Assembly (NCBI GenBank): GCA_012910725.1
Contig: WNEG01000076.1
Location: 3,397-11,658 of the forward strand
Direction of reading: 5' to 3'
DNA: 8,262 nucleotides
Origin: Candidatus Ethanoperedens thermophilum
GTDB taxonomy: Archaea; Halobacteriota; Methanosarcinia; Methanosarcinales; EX4572-44
How positions within the stretch are numbered: the stretch's first letter is position 1; the number at the start of each line of letters is the position of its first letter. Below are positions 1-4,943 of the stretch, piece by piece. The position numbers and the translations under genes were made by a program. The notes beneath the pieces were generated by a model. That model saw nothing but the letters and a program-made list of their open reading frames with translations. It searched no databases and was not told the DNA's origin.

Positions 1-54
1 TACTTGCGCAAGGAGACCCCGTCCGTGAGGGCGGGGGGGAATTGCGCACACTAA
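1..54 (+). CDS. Partial C-terminal end of a probable TnpB-type protein
   Basis: The first 17 codons form an open frame ending in TAA at 52-54, reading YLRKETPSVRAGGNCAH. TnpB proteins of IS200/IS605-type elements often end in a short tail of the ETPSVRAG kind, because their last codons overlap the hairpin that marks the element's 3' end. Exactly such a hairpin occupies 17-36. The catalytic part, if present, lies left of the window. The call rests only on the tail motif and the hairpin. It could equally be chance reading through a GC-rich hairpin, so confidence is limited. Confidence 0.35.
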   Translation, partial: YLRKETPSVRAGGNCAH

Positions 55-237
55 CATATCGGCTTTAAGCCCTCCTGTTAGCTGGAGTAAGTCCACTTCG
101 GAGCTGTTAAAAGAGGTTTTTAAATCCGCTACACTGTCCATTACCCCTAACGGACTGTTTAATAGCGGATCACAGTTGCTACGGACTAGTGGAGCATCCG
201 TAGGTGTGTTGGTATCTCTCTCTTTTAACTTCTGCAT
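1..237 (-). CDS. Partial unrecognised reading frame, running off the left edge
   Basis: On the minus strand a frame opens at ATG (237-235) and stays open for 79 codons to the window edge. It has a Shine-Dalgarno-like AGGAGG at 253-248, ten bases before the start. The product begins MQKLKERDTNTPTDAPLVRS and I recognise no family. Its last ~16 visible codons read across the GC-rich hairpin at 5-48 as a proline/arginine/glycine-rich tail, which looks like mobile-element sequence and not an original protein. The frame may therefore be the 5' remnant of a gene cut by insertion of an IS200/IS605-type element. It lies 82 bp downstream of the rps7 stop on the same strand, so it could be co-transcribed. 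The inverted repeats inside 106-229 instead argue that this stretch may be structured RNA with a chance frame. Confidence 0.33.
   Translation of the reverse strand, partial: MQKLKERDTNTPTDAPLVRSNCDPLLNSPLGVMDSVADLKTSFNSSEVDLLQLTGGLKADMLVCAIPPRPHGRGLLAQV
5..48. repeat. Two-tier hairpin resembling an IS200/IS605 right end
   Basis: The inner stem pairs 17-24 (CCCCGTCC) with 29-36 (GGGCGGGG), eight pairs with one G-T wobble, around a GTGA loop. An outer stem pairs 5-11 (TGCGCAA) with 42-48 (TTGCGCA), seven perfect pairs, separated from the inner stem by purine-rich internal loops. The GC-rich inner hairpin is the form seen at 3' ends of IS200/IS605-type elements, where it serves as a transposase recognition structure and as part of the guide RNA of TnpB. 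The element's exact border cannot be placed from one end; it would lie at roughly 48-54. Confidence 0.5.
106..229. other. Nested inverted repeats forming a multi-branched fold (possible structured RNA)
   Basis: Three nested pairings are visible. A 10-bp perfect outer stem joins 106-115 (GTTAAAAGAG) to 220-229 (CTCTTTTAAC). Inside it, 124-131 (ATCCGCTA) pairs with 163-170 (TAGCGGAT), and that hairpin continues with 133-139 paired to 152-158 through one T-T mismatch. A second branch pairs 179-185 (CTACGGA) with 197-203 (TCCGTAG). These are compatible with one multi-branch fold. The strand, function and family are unknown. The region also lies inside a minus-strand open frame, so coding and structural readings compete. 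Confidence 0.4.
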
Positions 238-255
238 TGTTTTAATGCCTCCTAA

Positions 256-315
256 TCAACCAGGGGCTTCTTAAGCCTCTTCCTCGACCCATTAGGGTCA
301 GGGAGGGGTAGTTGA
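256..315 (-). other. Three-way-junction-like structure just after rps7 (leader or terminator candidate)
   Basis: Directly downstream of the rps7 stop, 256-260 (TCAAC) pairs with 311-315 (GTTGA) and encloses two hairpins. One pairs 262-269 with 273-280, eight pairs with one wobble and a CTT loop. The other pairs 286-290 (GACCC) with 295-299 (GGGTC) around ATTA, and can extend through CCTC/GAGG at 282-285/303-306. No T-run follows on the minus strand, so a simple terminator is not indicated. It may be an untranslated structural element in the rps12-rps7 transcript or a separate RNA. Confidence 0.35.
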
Positions 316-319
316 CCGA

Positions 320-874
320 TTATCTTGCTGCCTTTGCAACGCGTTCCAGACCATCCTTCTTGCCAATGGAATAGGACTTTACATCGTACCTTGCAGAAGC
401 AATAAGCTCATCTGCAAGTGCATTTGGCATGGAACGCTTTGACTTGAAAGCACTCTTTGAAGCGCCCTCGGTAATGAACCGCAATGCAAGATCAACACGC
501 CGCTGCGGGGCAGAATCAACTGCCTTTGGAATCGATATGCCGCCGTATTTGAGACGAACAATCTCCTCTCGTGGGCCCACGTTAGTAATAGCATCTACAA
601 GAACCTGCATCGGGTTCTCCTTAGTCTTTCGATTGATGATTTCAAAACACTCTTTAACTATTTTATGCGATAGTATTTTCTTTCCATTGTTCTCTTCACG
701 TCGCATAACACTGTTAATCAACCGTTCAACGATTGGCAGATTTGACTTATTAAACTGCTGACGTGCGTGCCTGCCGCCAGAATGAAGTGAAACCGTTGGA
801 GTAGTATTAATATACCTTGCCATCCCCCGGTCTTTTACTTCAACATCAGTATCCCATTGATCAAACAACTTCAT
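320..874 (-). CDS. rps7: 30S ribosomal protein uS7 (archaeal S7)
   Basis: This protein binds the 3' major domain of 16S rRNA and starts assembly of the small-subunit head near the tRNA exit site. The product has 184 residues, close to archaeal uS7 length. The family core is clear: [18 protein letters not shown] with a following RLKYGG at about 88-111, then [12 protein letters not shown] at 123-134. The basic C-terminal tail ends [13 protein letters not shown], typical of archaeal S7. ATG at 874-872 is preceded by GAGGT (887-883), eight bases upstream and overlapping the rps12 stop, so the two genes are translationally close (6-bp gap). In many euryarchaea elongation factor 2 (fusA) follows rps7. 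Here it does not, and the downstream DNA looks mobile and structured. Confidence 0.97.
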   Translation of the reverse strand: MKLFDQWDTDVEVKDRGMARYINTTPTVSLHSGGRHARQQFNKSNLPIVERLINSVMRREENNGKKILSHKIVKECFEIINRKTKENPMQVLVDAITNVGPREEIVRLKYGGISIPKAVDSAPQRRVDLALRFITEGASKSAFKSKRSMPNALADELIASARYDVKSYSIGKKDGLERVAKAAR

Positions 875-880
875 GTATAA

Positions 881-1309
881 TTACCTCACAGGTTTATCTC
901 TCTTACCACATACCATCTCTTGAAGCGGCACATTATTTACAGCTATCACTTTAAAACGCACACCAGGAATGTCTCCCATGGAACCGCCCATCCTGCCGCC
1001 AATGCGCTCAACAGTAACTTCATCATGCTCGTCAATAAAGTTAATAGCACCATCACCGGGACAAAAAGCAGAAACCTGTCTGCCATTTTTAATTAATTGC
1101 AGCCTGACACACTTGCGTATAGCTGAGTTCGGCTGCTTTGCCTCAATTCCTACTTTCTCAAGCGCAATACCACGTGCATGCGGCGCACCACTGAGGGGAT
1201 CTGCCTTTACATCTAAACCAAGAGTACGCCTTGCATAGTGGCTGTCACTCCATCTAAAATTCTTACGATCGGCCTTGAGTTTACGAGCTGCATACTTTCC
1301 TTTTCCCAT
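881..1309 (-). CDS. rps12: 30S ribosomal protein uS12 (archaeal S12)
   Basis: uS12 sits at the decoding centre of the small subunit and monitors codon-anticodon pairing. The 142-residue product matches the archaeal/eukaryotic S12/RPS23 form. It contains the conserved decoding loop KQPNSAIRK at 58-66, whose proline is the residue hydroxylated in eukaryotic homologues, and the glycine-rich [18 protein letters not shown] segment at 104-121. ATG at 1309-1307 follows a GAGGAAG Shine-Dalgarno (1323-1317) with seven bases of spacing. It is first gene of an rps12-rps7 pair read leftward from the divergent promoter region. Genes usually upstream in euryarchaea (rpoA2, rpl30e, nusA) are absent, because psmA lies on the other side. 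Confidence 0.97.
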   Translation of the reverse strand: MGKGKYAARKLKADRKNFRWSDSHYARRTLGLDVKADPLSGAPHARGIALEKVGIEAKQPNSAIRKCVRLQLIKNGRQVSAFCPGDGAINFIDEHDEVTVERIGGRMGGSMGDIPGVRFKVIAVNNVPLQEMVCGKRDKPVR

Positions 1310-1396
1310 ATTATATCTTCCTCTTCAAACTTTTATTCTATTACGTGTTCTTTTATTAATTTCCTGTGTAACTTATCTCCTTACTATTTCTACAAT

Positions 1397-1404
1397 GTAT
1401 AAAA
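1397..1404 (-). promoter_or_regulatory. Candidate TATA box for rps12-rps7
   Basis: Read on the minus strand, this site is TTTTATAC preceded by AAGC, a good match to an archaeal TATA element. Initiation about 25 bases downstream would give a leader of roughly 65 nt before the rps12 ATG. Other AT-rich sites lie nearby, for example 1423-1430, so the choice is a judgement. Confidence 0.4.
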
Positions 1405-1503
1405 GCTTATCATTTCGATACCATTATATGCTTGAATAAGTTATAGACAAGAAAAGTGAATAATTGATACACAGATGCATAGTATAATAAACATGTACTA
1501 ACA

Positions 1504-1515
1504 TTAATATATTAT
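1504..1515 (+). promoter_or_regulatory. Candidate TATA box for psmA operon
   Basis: TTAATATATTAT lies about 25 bases upstream of where a short leader (about 1535) would begin. That leader would just include the AGGAGATG ribosome site at 1541-1548. It is the best-placed AT-rich element for the superoperon promoter. The rest of the 248-bp divergent spacer shows no gene and only weak repeats (GTGAAT at 1456-1461 against ATTCAC at 1521-1526). Confidence 0.4.
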
Positions 1516-1557
1516 TATTGATTCACTATTTTATGTTTTTAGGAGATGAATTAAAGT

Positions 1558-2322
1558 ATGCAACAAATGGCACCACAAATGGGATATGACCGTGCTATAA
1601 CGGTTTTCAGTCCGGATGGACGTCTTTTTCAGGTAGAATATGCACGTGAAGCAGTAAAAAGAGGTACGACTGCGGTTGGTATAAAATCTACCGGAGGAGT
1701 TGTACTGCTTGTTGATAAGCGTGTTACCAGCCGATTGCTTGAGGTTGAATCGGTCGAGAAGATTTTTCAGATAGATGATCACATTGGTGCTGCCAGTTCA
1801 GGTCTTGTGGCTGATGCAAGGGCACTTATTGATCGAGCAAGAGTAGAGGCTCAGGTAAATGATGTAACATACGGCGAGCCTATAGGCATTGAAACCCTGG
1901 CAAAAAAGGTCTGCGATCATAAGCAAGTTTATACCCAGTATGGAGGTGCGCGCCCGTATGGGACTGCGCTTTTGATTGCAGGACTTGATGACGGGATTTC
2001 ACGTCTTTTTGAGACTGATCCGAGTGGCGCTCTTTTAGAATATAAAGCCACTGCTATTGGTTCGGGAAGGAGTGAAGTGATGGAGGTCTTTGAAGCCAAG
2101 TATTCAGATGATATTAACCTCAATGATGCTATTCAACTGGGACTCGAGGCAATCCATACTTCTTCAGAAGGTCATTTTGACGCTTCTACTATTGAATGTG
2201 GGGTTGTTGAAGTATCGACTCACTGTTTTAGAAAACTTTCGACAGAAGAGGTTTCTGCGCATGTTAAGACGTTTTTAGACTCTATTCCTCCGGCAAAAAC
2301 AGAATCGACTTCGGAAGAGTGA
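1558..2322 (+). CDS. psmA: 20S proteasome alpha subunit
   Basis: PsmA forms the two outer seven-membered rings of the archaeal 20S proteasome, gating entry and docking the PAN or other AAA+ unfoldase. The 254-residue product carries the alpha-type signature at the N-terminus, GYDRAITVFSPDGRLFQVEY (residues 9-28). The N-terminal arm with its YDR gate motif at 10-12 is intact. K68 in VEKIFQIDD aligns with the lysine that receives the HbYX tail in Thermoplasma (K66 there). QYGGARPYG and YKATAIGSG follow, as expected. The ATG at 1558 has AGGAGATG nine bases upstream. It is the first gene of the operon, with no upstream overlap. As an alpha subunit it has no catalytic threonine. The tail is acidic and serine-rich. 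Confidence 0.97.
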   Translation: MQQMAPQMGYDRAITVFSPDGRLFQVEYAREAVKRGTTAVGIKSTGGVVLLVDKRVTSRLLEVESVEKIFQIDDHIGAASSGLVADARALIDRARVEAQVNDVTYGEPIGIETLAKKVCDHKQVYTQYGGARPYGTALLIAGLDDGISRLFETDPSGALLEYKATAIGSGRSEVMEVFEAKYSDDINLNDAIQLGLEAIHTSSEGHFDASTIECGVVEVSTHCFRKLSTEEVSAHVKTFLDSIPPAKTESTSEE

Positions 2323-2328
2323 GTTTTT

Positions 2329-2361
2329 GGAGGTGTTACTCTGGTCACACTTGTTGATGCC
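2329..2361 (+). repeat. Upstream copy of the SBDS start region (direct repeat, copy 1)
   Basis: This 33-bp stretch, from GGAGGTG through the CTG at 2341 to GCC at 2361, is about 88% identical to 2478-2509, which contains the SBDS ribosome site and start. Differences are one missing base in the Shine-Dalgarno, one change before the CTG, and two in the next codons. It retains the stronger ribosome site (GGAGGTG, five bases before CTG). The two copies flank the first hairpin cluster, so the start region was apparently duplicated when, or before, the cluster arose. Confidence 0.8.
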
Positions 2362-2454
2362 CTACACACTTCGTGTGTAGAAATAATTCTTGATTGCGCA
2401 GCACTGCACAACTTCGTTGTGCAGAAAATAATTCTTGATTGCGAAGCAATCAAG
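2362..2454. repeat. Hairpin cluster A: three short palindromes with TTC/GAA triloops
   Basis: There are three perfect hairpins. The first pairs 2362-2369 (CTACACAC) with 2373-2380 around TTC. The second pairs 2404-2412 (CTGCACAAC) with 2416-2424 around TTC. The third pairs 2434-2442 (CTTGATTGC) with 2446-2454 around GAA. Between them AAATAATTCTTGATTGCG recurs (2381-2398, and at 2427-2443 without the leading A), and the first occurrence is a half-site without its right arm. A TTC-loop hairpin is a GAA-loop hairpin read on the other strand. The third contains GCGAAGC, known as an exceptionally stable DNA mini-hairpin core. The unit recurs in the next spacer. Confidence 0.9.
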
Positions 2455-2477
2455 GAAATAACGAATAAATTGAGCTT

Positions 2478-2483
2478 GGGGTG
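2478..2483 (+). promoter_or_regulatory. Ribosome binding site deciding the SBDS start
   Basis: GGGGTG stands five bases before the CTG at 2489, the same spacing as GGAGGTG to CTG in the upstream copy. No ATG, GTG or TTG is in frame near it. The next in-frame GTG at 2510 would remove seven conserved residues. Confidence 0.55.
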
Positions 2484-2488
2484 TTATT

Positions 2489-3181
2489 CTGGTCACACTT
2501 GATGAAGCCGTGACTGCTCGGCTTAAATCACAGGGCATGACTTTTGAGGTTCTTGTCGAACCTGATGGTGCACATGCTTTCAAGAAAGGTGAAGCAGCTA
2601 TAGAGGACATTCTTGCTGTAGCAGACGTGTTTTCGAATGCAAATCGAGGTGAGAGGCCTGTTGAAAAGAATATCCTTGAAATCTTCGGAACTACTGATGT
2701 GTTTCAGGTTGCTTCTAAAATCGTAAAAGACGGCGAGATTCATCTTACAACAGAGCAGCGTAAAAATATACAGGAGCAAAAAAGGAAGAAAATAATAGCA
2801 ATTATTGCCAGAAATGCCATTAATCCCCAGACAAAAACGCCTCATCCGCCAGAGCGAATTGGGCGAGCAATGGAAGAAGCAGGTGTGCATATTGATCCTT
2901 TGAAACATGTGGATAAACAGGTAAATGTTGTGTTAAAAGCACTTCGCCCGATCATACCTATACGTTTTGAAGAGACCAGCATTGCAGTCAGAGCACCCCC
3001 CAATCATGCTTCAAAAGTTTATGGAGCAGTTTCTAGTTTTGGGAAAATTGATAAACAGGAATGGCAAAACGATGGTTCATGGATTGGAGTTATAACGATG
3101 CCTGCTGGTTTACAGAATGATTTTTATGAGACCATGAATCATTTAACCAAAGGCGAAGTCGAAACAAAGATTATAAAATAG
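2489..3181 (+). CDS. SBDS/Sdo1 ribosome maturation protein, probable CTG start
   Basis: SBDS works with elongation-factor-like GTPases to mature the large ribosomal subunit, and in archaea it is linked to the exosome. From CTG 2489 the protein has 230 residues, the family length. An N-terminal FYSH domain begins (M)VTLDEAVTARLKSQG and includes FEVLVEPDGAHAFKKG. A helical middle domain has AIIARNAINPQTKTPHPPER with a helix after it. A ferredoxin-like C-terminal domain includes EWQNDGSWIGVITMPAG. Archaeal relatives begin MVSLDEAV or similar, so CTG falls exactly where the initiator is expected. The only upstream in-frame alternative is ATT at 2486, and TGA at 2471-2473 closes the frame. A GTG start at 2510 is possible but clips the conserved N-terminus. 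The usual short psmA-SBDS gap is expanded here to 166 bp by hairpin repeats. Confidence 0.92.
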   Translation: MVTLDEAVTARLKSQGMTFEVLVEPDGAHAFKKGEAAIEDILAVADVFSNANRGERPVEKNILEIFGTTDVFQVASKIVKDGEIHLTTEQRKNIQEQKRKKIIAIIARNAINPQTKTPHPPERIGRAMEEAGVHIDPLKHVDKQVNVVLKALRPIIPIRFEETSIAVRAPPNHASKVYGAVSSFGKIDKQEWQNDGSWIGVITMPAGLQNDFYETMNHLTKGEVETKIIK

Positions 3182-3186
3182 ATAAA

Positions 3187-3346
3187 CTGCATACTGCGTA
3201 TGCAGAAATTAATTCTCGATTGCGAAGCACTGTACAACTTCGTTGTGCAGAAATAACTAGCAACTCTTGATTGCGAAGCAATCGAGTGCATAAAATAATA
3301 GGTAACCTTCAACTCTTGATTGCGAAGCAATCAAGTCGCGAAGCGA
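3187..3346. repeat. Hairpin cluster B: five palindromes before rrp4
   Basis: Five hairpins are visible. 3187-3194 pairs with 3198-3205 (CTGCATAC, loop TGC). 3230-3238 pairs with 3242-3250 (loop TTC, one wobble). 3266-3274 pairs with 3278-3286 (loop GAA, one wobble). 3315-3323 pairs with 3327-3335 (CTTGATTGC, loop GAA, perfect). 3336-3339 pairs with 3343-3346 (TCGC, loop GAA). A half-site ending GATTGCGAAGCA at 3218-3229 lacks its right arm. The first ~100 bp match cluster A in order and sequence, so the two clusters share an origin. The last two hairpins sit back to back and end nine bases before the rrp4 ribosome site. No gene is seen in this 187-bp spacer. Confidence 0.9.
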
Positions 3347-3354
3347 TCAAGTTC

Positions 3355-3360
3355 AGGAGA
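3355..3360 (+). promoter_or_regulatory. Ribosome binding site of rrp4
   Basis: AGGAGA stands eight bases before the TTG start at 3369. An ATG at 3361 directly after it is out of frame and stops after three codons, so TTG is the initiator. Confidence 0.7.
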
Positions 3361-3368
3361 ATGATATT

Positions 3369-4088
3369 TTGAATAAAAGACAAATCATAATACCTGGTGA
3401 TGTTCTTTCAGAGGATGTTAGTATTGCAGGCGACGGAACGTATGTTCGTGATGGGAAAGTGTGTGCCTCTTTGTATGGGATTCTCAGTGAGCACAATAAA
3501 ATCAGGGTAGTGCCCCTTTCAGGAAAATACATACCTGTACGTGGAGATATTGTTATTGGGACTGTCAAGGAAGTGACTTTTTCCAATTGGATTGTGGATA
3601 TTGGCTCTCCATACGATGGACTGCTACATATTTCAGAGTATCCACGAAGAATAAATAGTGAAGATATGAGCAAGCACTTGAAGGTTGGAGAAACGATACT
3701 TACACAGGTAAAGGAACTCGATCCTATGATGAAAGTGGAACTTACAATGCGTGATAGAAAACTCAAACCCATACGTAGCGGAAGAATCTTCGAACTCTCT
3801 CCATCGAAGATTCCACGATTGATCGGACATGGCGGATCTATGATTTCGCTTATTAAAAAGGAAACGAACTGCTCAATAATAGCAGGAGAGAACGGGCGTG
3901 TATGGATTAATGGTGATGATTGCAATATCGATTTTGCAATCGATGCAATAACCAAGATAGAGCAGGAATCACACATACCAGGTCTTACTGATCGACTGTC
4001 TGACTTCTTTGAAGATGCGAAAAGCCAAAAAGATGAAACTGATGAAGAGTATAAAAAAAAGAATATTTTAGACGAAATATTAGAATAA
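3369..4088 (+). CDS. rrp4: Exosome complex RNA-binding subunit Rrp4, TTG start
   Basis: Rrp4 caps the archaeal exosome ring and feeds RNA into the central channel. The product has 239 residues. The N-terminal domain opens IIIPGDVLSEDVSIAGDGTY (residues 6-25). An S1 RNA-binding domain follows at about 60-130 (RGDIVIGTVKEV, then PYDGLLHISE). A KH domain at about 140-205 carries the GXXG loop as GHGG at 153-156. A charged, lysine- and acid-rich tail (about 215-239) ends the protein. TTG is chosen because PGDVL is the conserved family start and no ATG or GTG is in frame upstream. It sits behind a 187-bp repeat-filled spacer after SBDS and 30 bp before rrp41. Confidence 0.96.
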   Translation: MNKRQIIIPGDVLSEDVSIAGDGTYVRDGKVCASLYGILSEHNKIRVVPLSGKYIPVRGDIVIGTVKEVTFSNWIVDIGSPYDGLLHISEYPRRINSEDMSKHLKVGETILTQVKELDPMMKVELTMRDRKLKPIRSGRIFELSPSKIPRLIGHGGSMISLIKKETNCSIIAGENGRVWINGDDCNIDFAIDAITKIEQESHIPGLTDRLSDFFEDAKSQKDETDEEYKKKNILDEILE

Positions 4089-4118
4089 CAATATAATAAT
4101 ACGATAGAGGAGATACAA

Positions 4119-4943
4119 ATGGATAAGCCAGAGAAATTCATAACAGATGGGATCCGACTCGATGGCAGAAAGCCAGATGAACTGAGGCCCATGAAAATAG
4201 AAGTTGGAGTATTGAACCGAGCTGATGGGTCATGCTATCTCGAATTCGGAAAAAACAAGGTACTTGCGGCTGTGTATGGACCAAGAGAAGTACACCCGCG
4301 ACATATGCAAAAACCAACCACTGCTGTTGTACGATTCAGATATAACATGGCATCCTTTTCAGTAGAGGAAAGAAAGCGACCTGGCCCAGACAGACGCAGT
4401 GTTGAAGTATCCAAAGTGAGTCGTGAAGCGGTTGAGCCAATGATTTTTACTGAGTACTTCCCAAAATCTGCCATTGACATCTTTGTGGAAGTTCTGCAAG
4501 CCGATGCTGGTACAAGAACGGCAGGAATAAATGCAGCATCCGTTGCTTTAGCAGATGCCAGCATACCAATGCGCGGACTTATATCTTCCTGTGCTGTTGG
4601 AAAAGTTGATGGAGAACTCGTACTTGACTTAATGAAAGATGAGGATAATTATGGTGAGGCTGACATGCCAGTTGCTATGACACCAGATGGAGAAATAACA
4701 CTGCTCCAGATGGATGGAAACCTCACCAAAGAAGAGCTTAAAAAAGCACTTGAAATGGCAACAGAGGGATGTAAACAAATCTATAAATTACAAAGAGACG
4801 CGCTTATTGAGCGATACAAAAAGGACATTGAAGAACATAAAGAAGAAGTTGAACTTGCAGAGGTTGTCGCTGAAAGCGAGGAAACAATCATTGAATCGAC
4901 AACTGATGATACAGATGAAGTTGGAGGTCTCCACAATGAGTGA
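4119..4943 (+). CDS. rrp41: Exosome catalytic subunit Rrp41 (RNase PH family)
   Basis: Rrp41 is the phosphorolytic, 3'-to-5' RNA-degrading subunit of the archaeal exosome. It can also add A-rich tails when working in reverse. The 274-residue product retains the active-site elements: [13 protein letters not shown] (87-99) with the phosphate/RNA-binding arginine pair, ADAGTRT (128-134), and GEADMPVA with D182 as the catalytic metal/acid aspartate. The N-terminal [15 protein letters not shown] is the family opening. After the core a charged helix and an acidic tail (about 230-274, many Glu/Asp/Thr) extend past the usual length of about 245-250. ATG 4119 has GAGGAGAT four bases upstream. The 3' end overlaps the rrp42 start by 8 bp, so translation is probably coupled. 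Confidence 0.97.
   Translation: MDKPEKFITDGIRLDGRKPDELRPMKIEVGVLNRADGSCYLEFGKNKVLAAVYGPREVHPRHMQKPTTAVVRFRYNMASFSVEERKRPGPDRRSVEVSKVSREAVEPMIFTEYFPKSAIDIFVEVLQADAGTRTAGINAASVALADASIPMRGLISSCAVGKVDGELVLDLMKDEDNYGEADMPVAMTPDGEITLLQMDGNLTKEELKKALEMATEGCKQIYKLQRDALIERYKKDIEEHKEEVELAEVVAESEETIIESTTDDTDEVGGLHNE
4923..4928 (+). promoter_or_regulatory. Ribosome binding site of rrp42 inside rrp41
   Basis: GGAGGT stands seven bases before ATG 4936 and fixes that start over an in-frame ATG 222 bases upstream (4714), which would add an unrelated basic extension made of out-of-frame rrp41 sequence. Confidence 0.8.

Larger units (their letters stand above)
2341..2502 (+). other. Possible 53-codon upstream reading frame overlapping the SBDS start
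   Basis: From the CTG of the duplicated start region (2341-2343) a frame stays open for 53 codons across the whole hairpin cluster. It stops at TGA 2500-2502, inside the first codons of SBDS. It has a near-ideal Shine-Dalgarno (GGAGGTG, 2329-2335, five-base spacing). Its first residues, (M)VTLVDAL, resemble the SBDS N-terminus (M)VTLDEAV. After that it only reads through repeat DNA (for example IILDC twice), so a functional protein is unlikely. It could act as a translated leader whose termination re-initiates ribosomes on SBDS, or be a dead remnant. Confidence 0.3.

Noticed and set aside
429..761. Plus-strand open frame opposite rps7
   Set aside because: It is a shadow of the strongly conserved uS7 gene and has no ribosome site or recognisable domain.
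969..1238. Plus-strand open frame opposite rps12
   Set aside because: It is a shadow of uS12 with no independent evidence.
3187..3346. CRISPR-like array
   Set aside because: The repeats are palindromes of differing stem sequence at irregular spacing, with no uniform direct repeats or spacers and no cas genes.
3353..4192. Long minus-strand open frame (279 codons) opposite rrp4
   Set aside because: It is antisense to a clear Rrp4 with S1 and KH domains; its serine/isoleucine-rich composition mirrors the opposite strand's codons and it has no family features.
4714..4935. N-terminal extension of Rrp42 from an earlier ATG
   Set aside because: The extension is out-of-frame rrp41 sequence; ATG 4936 has a perfect GGAGGT and matches the family start.
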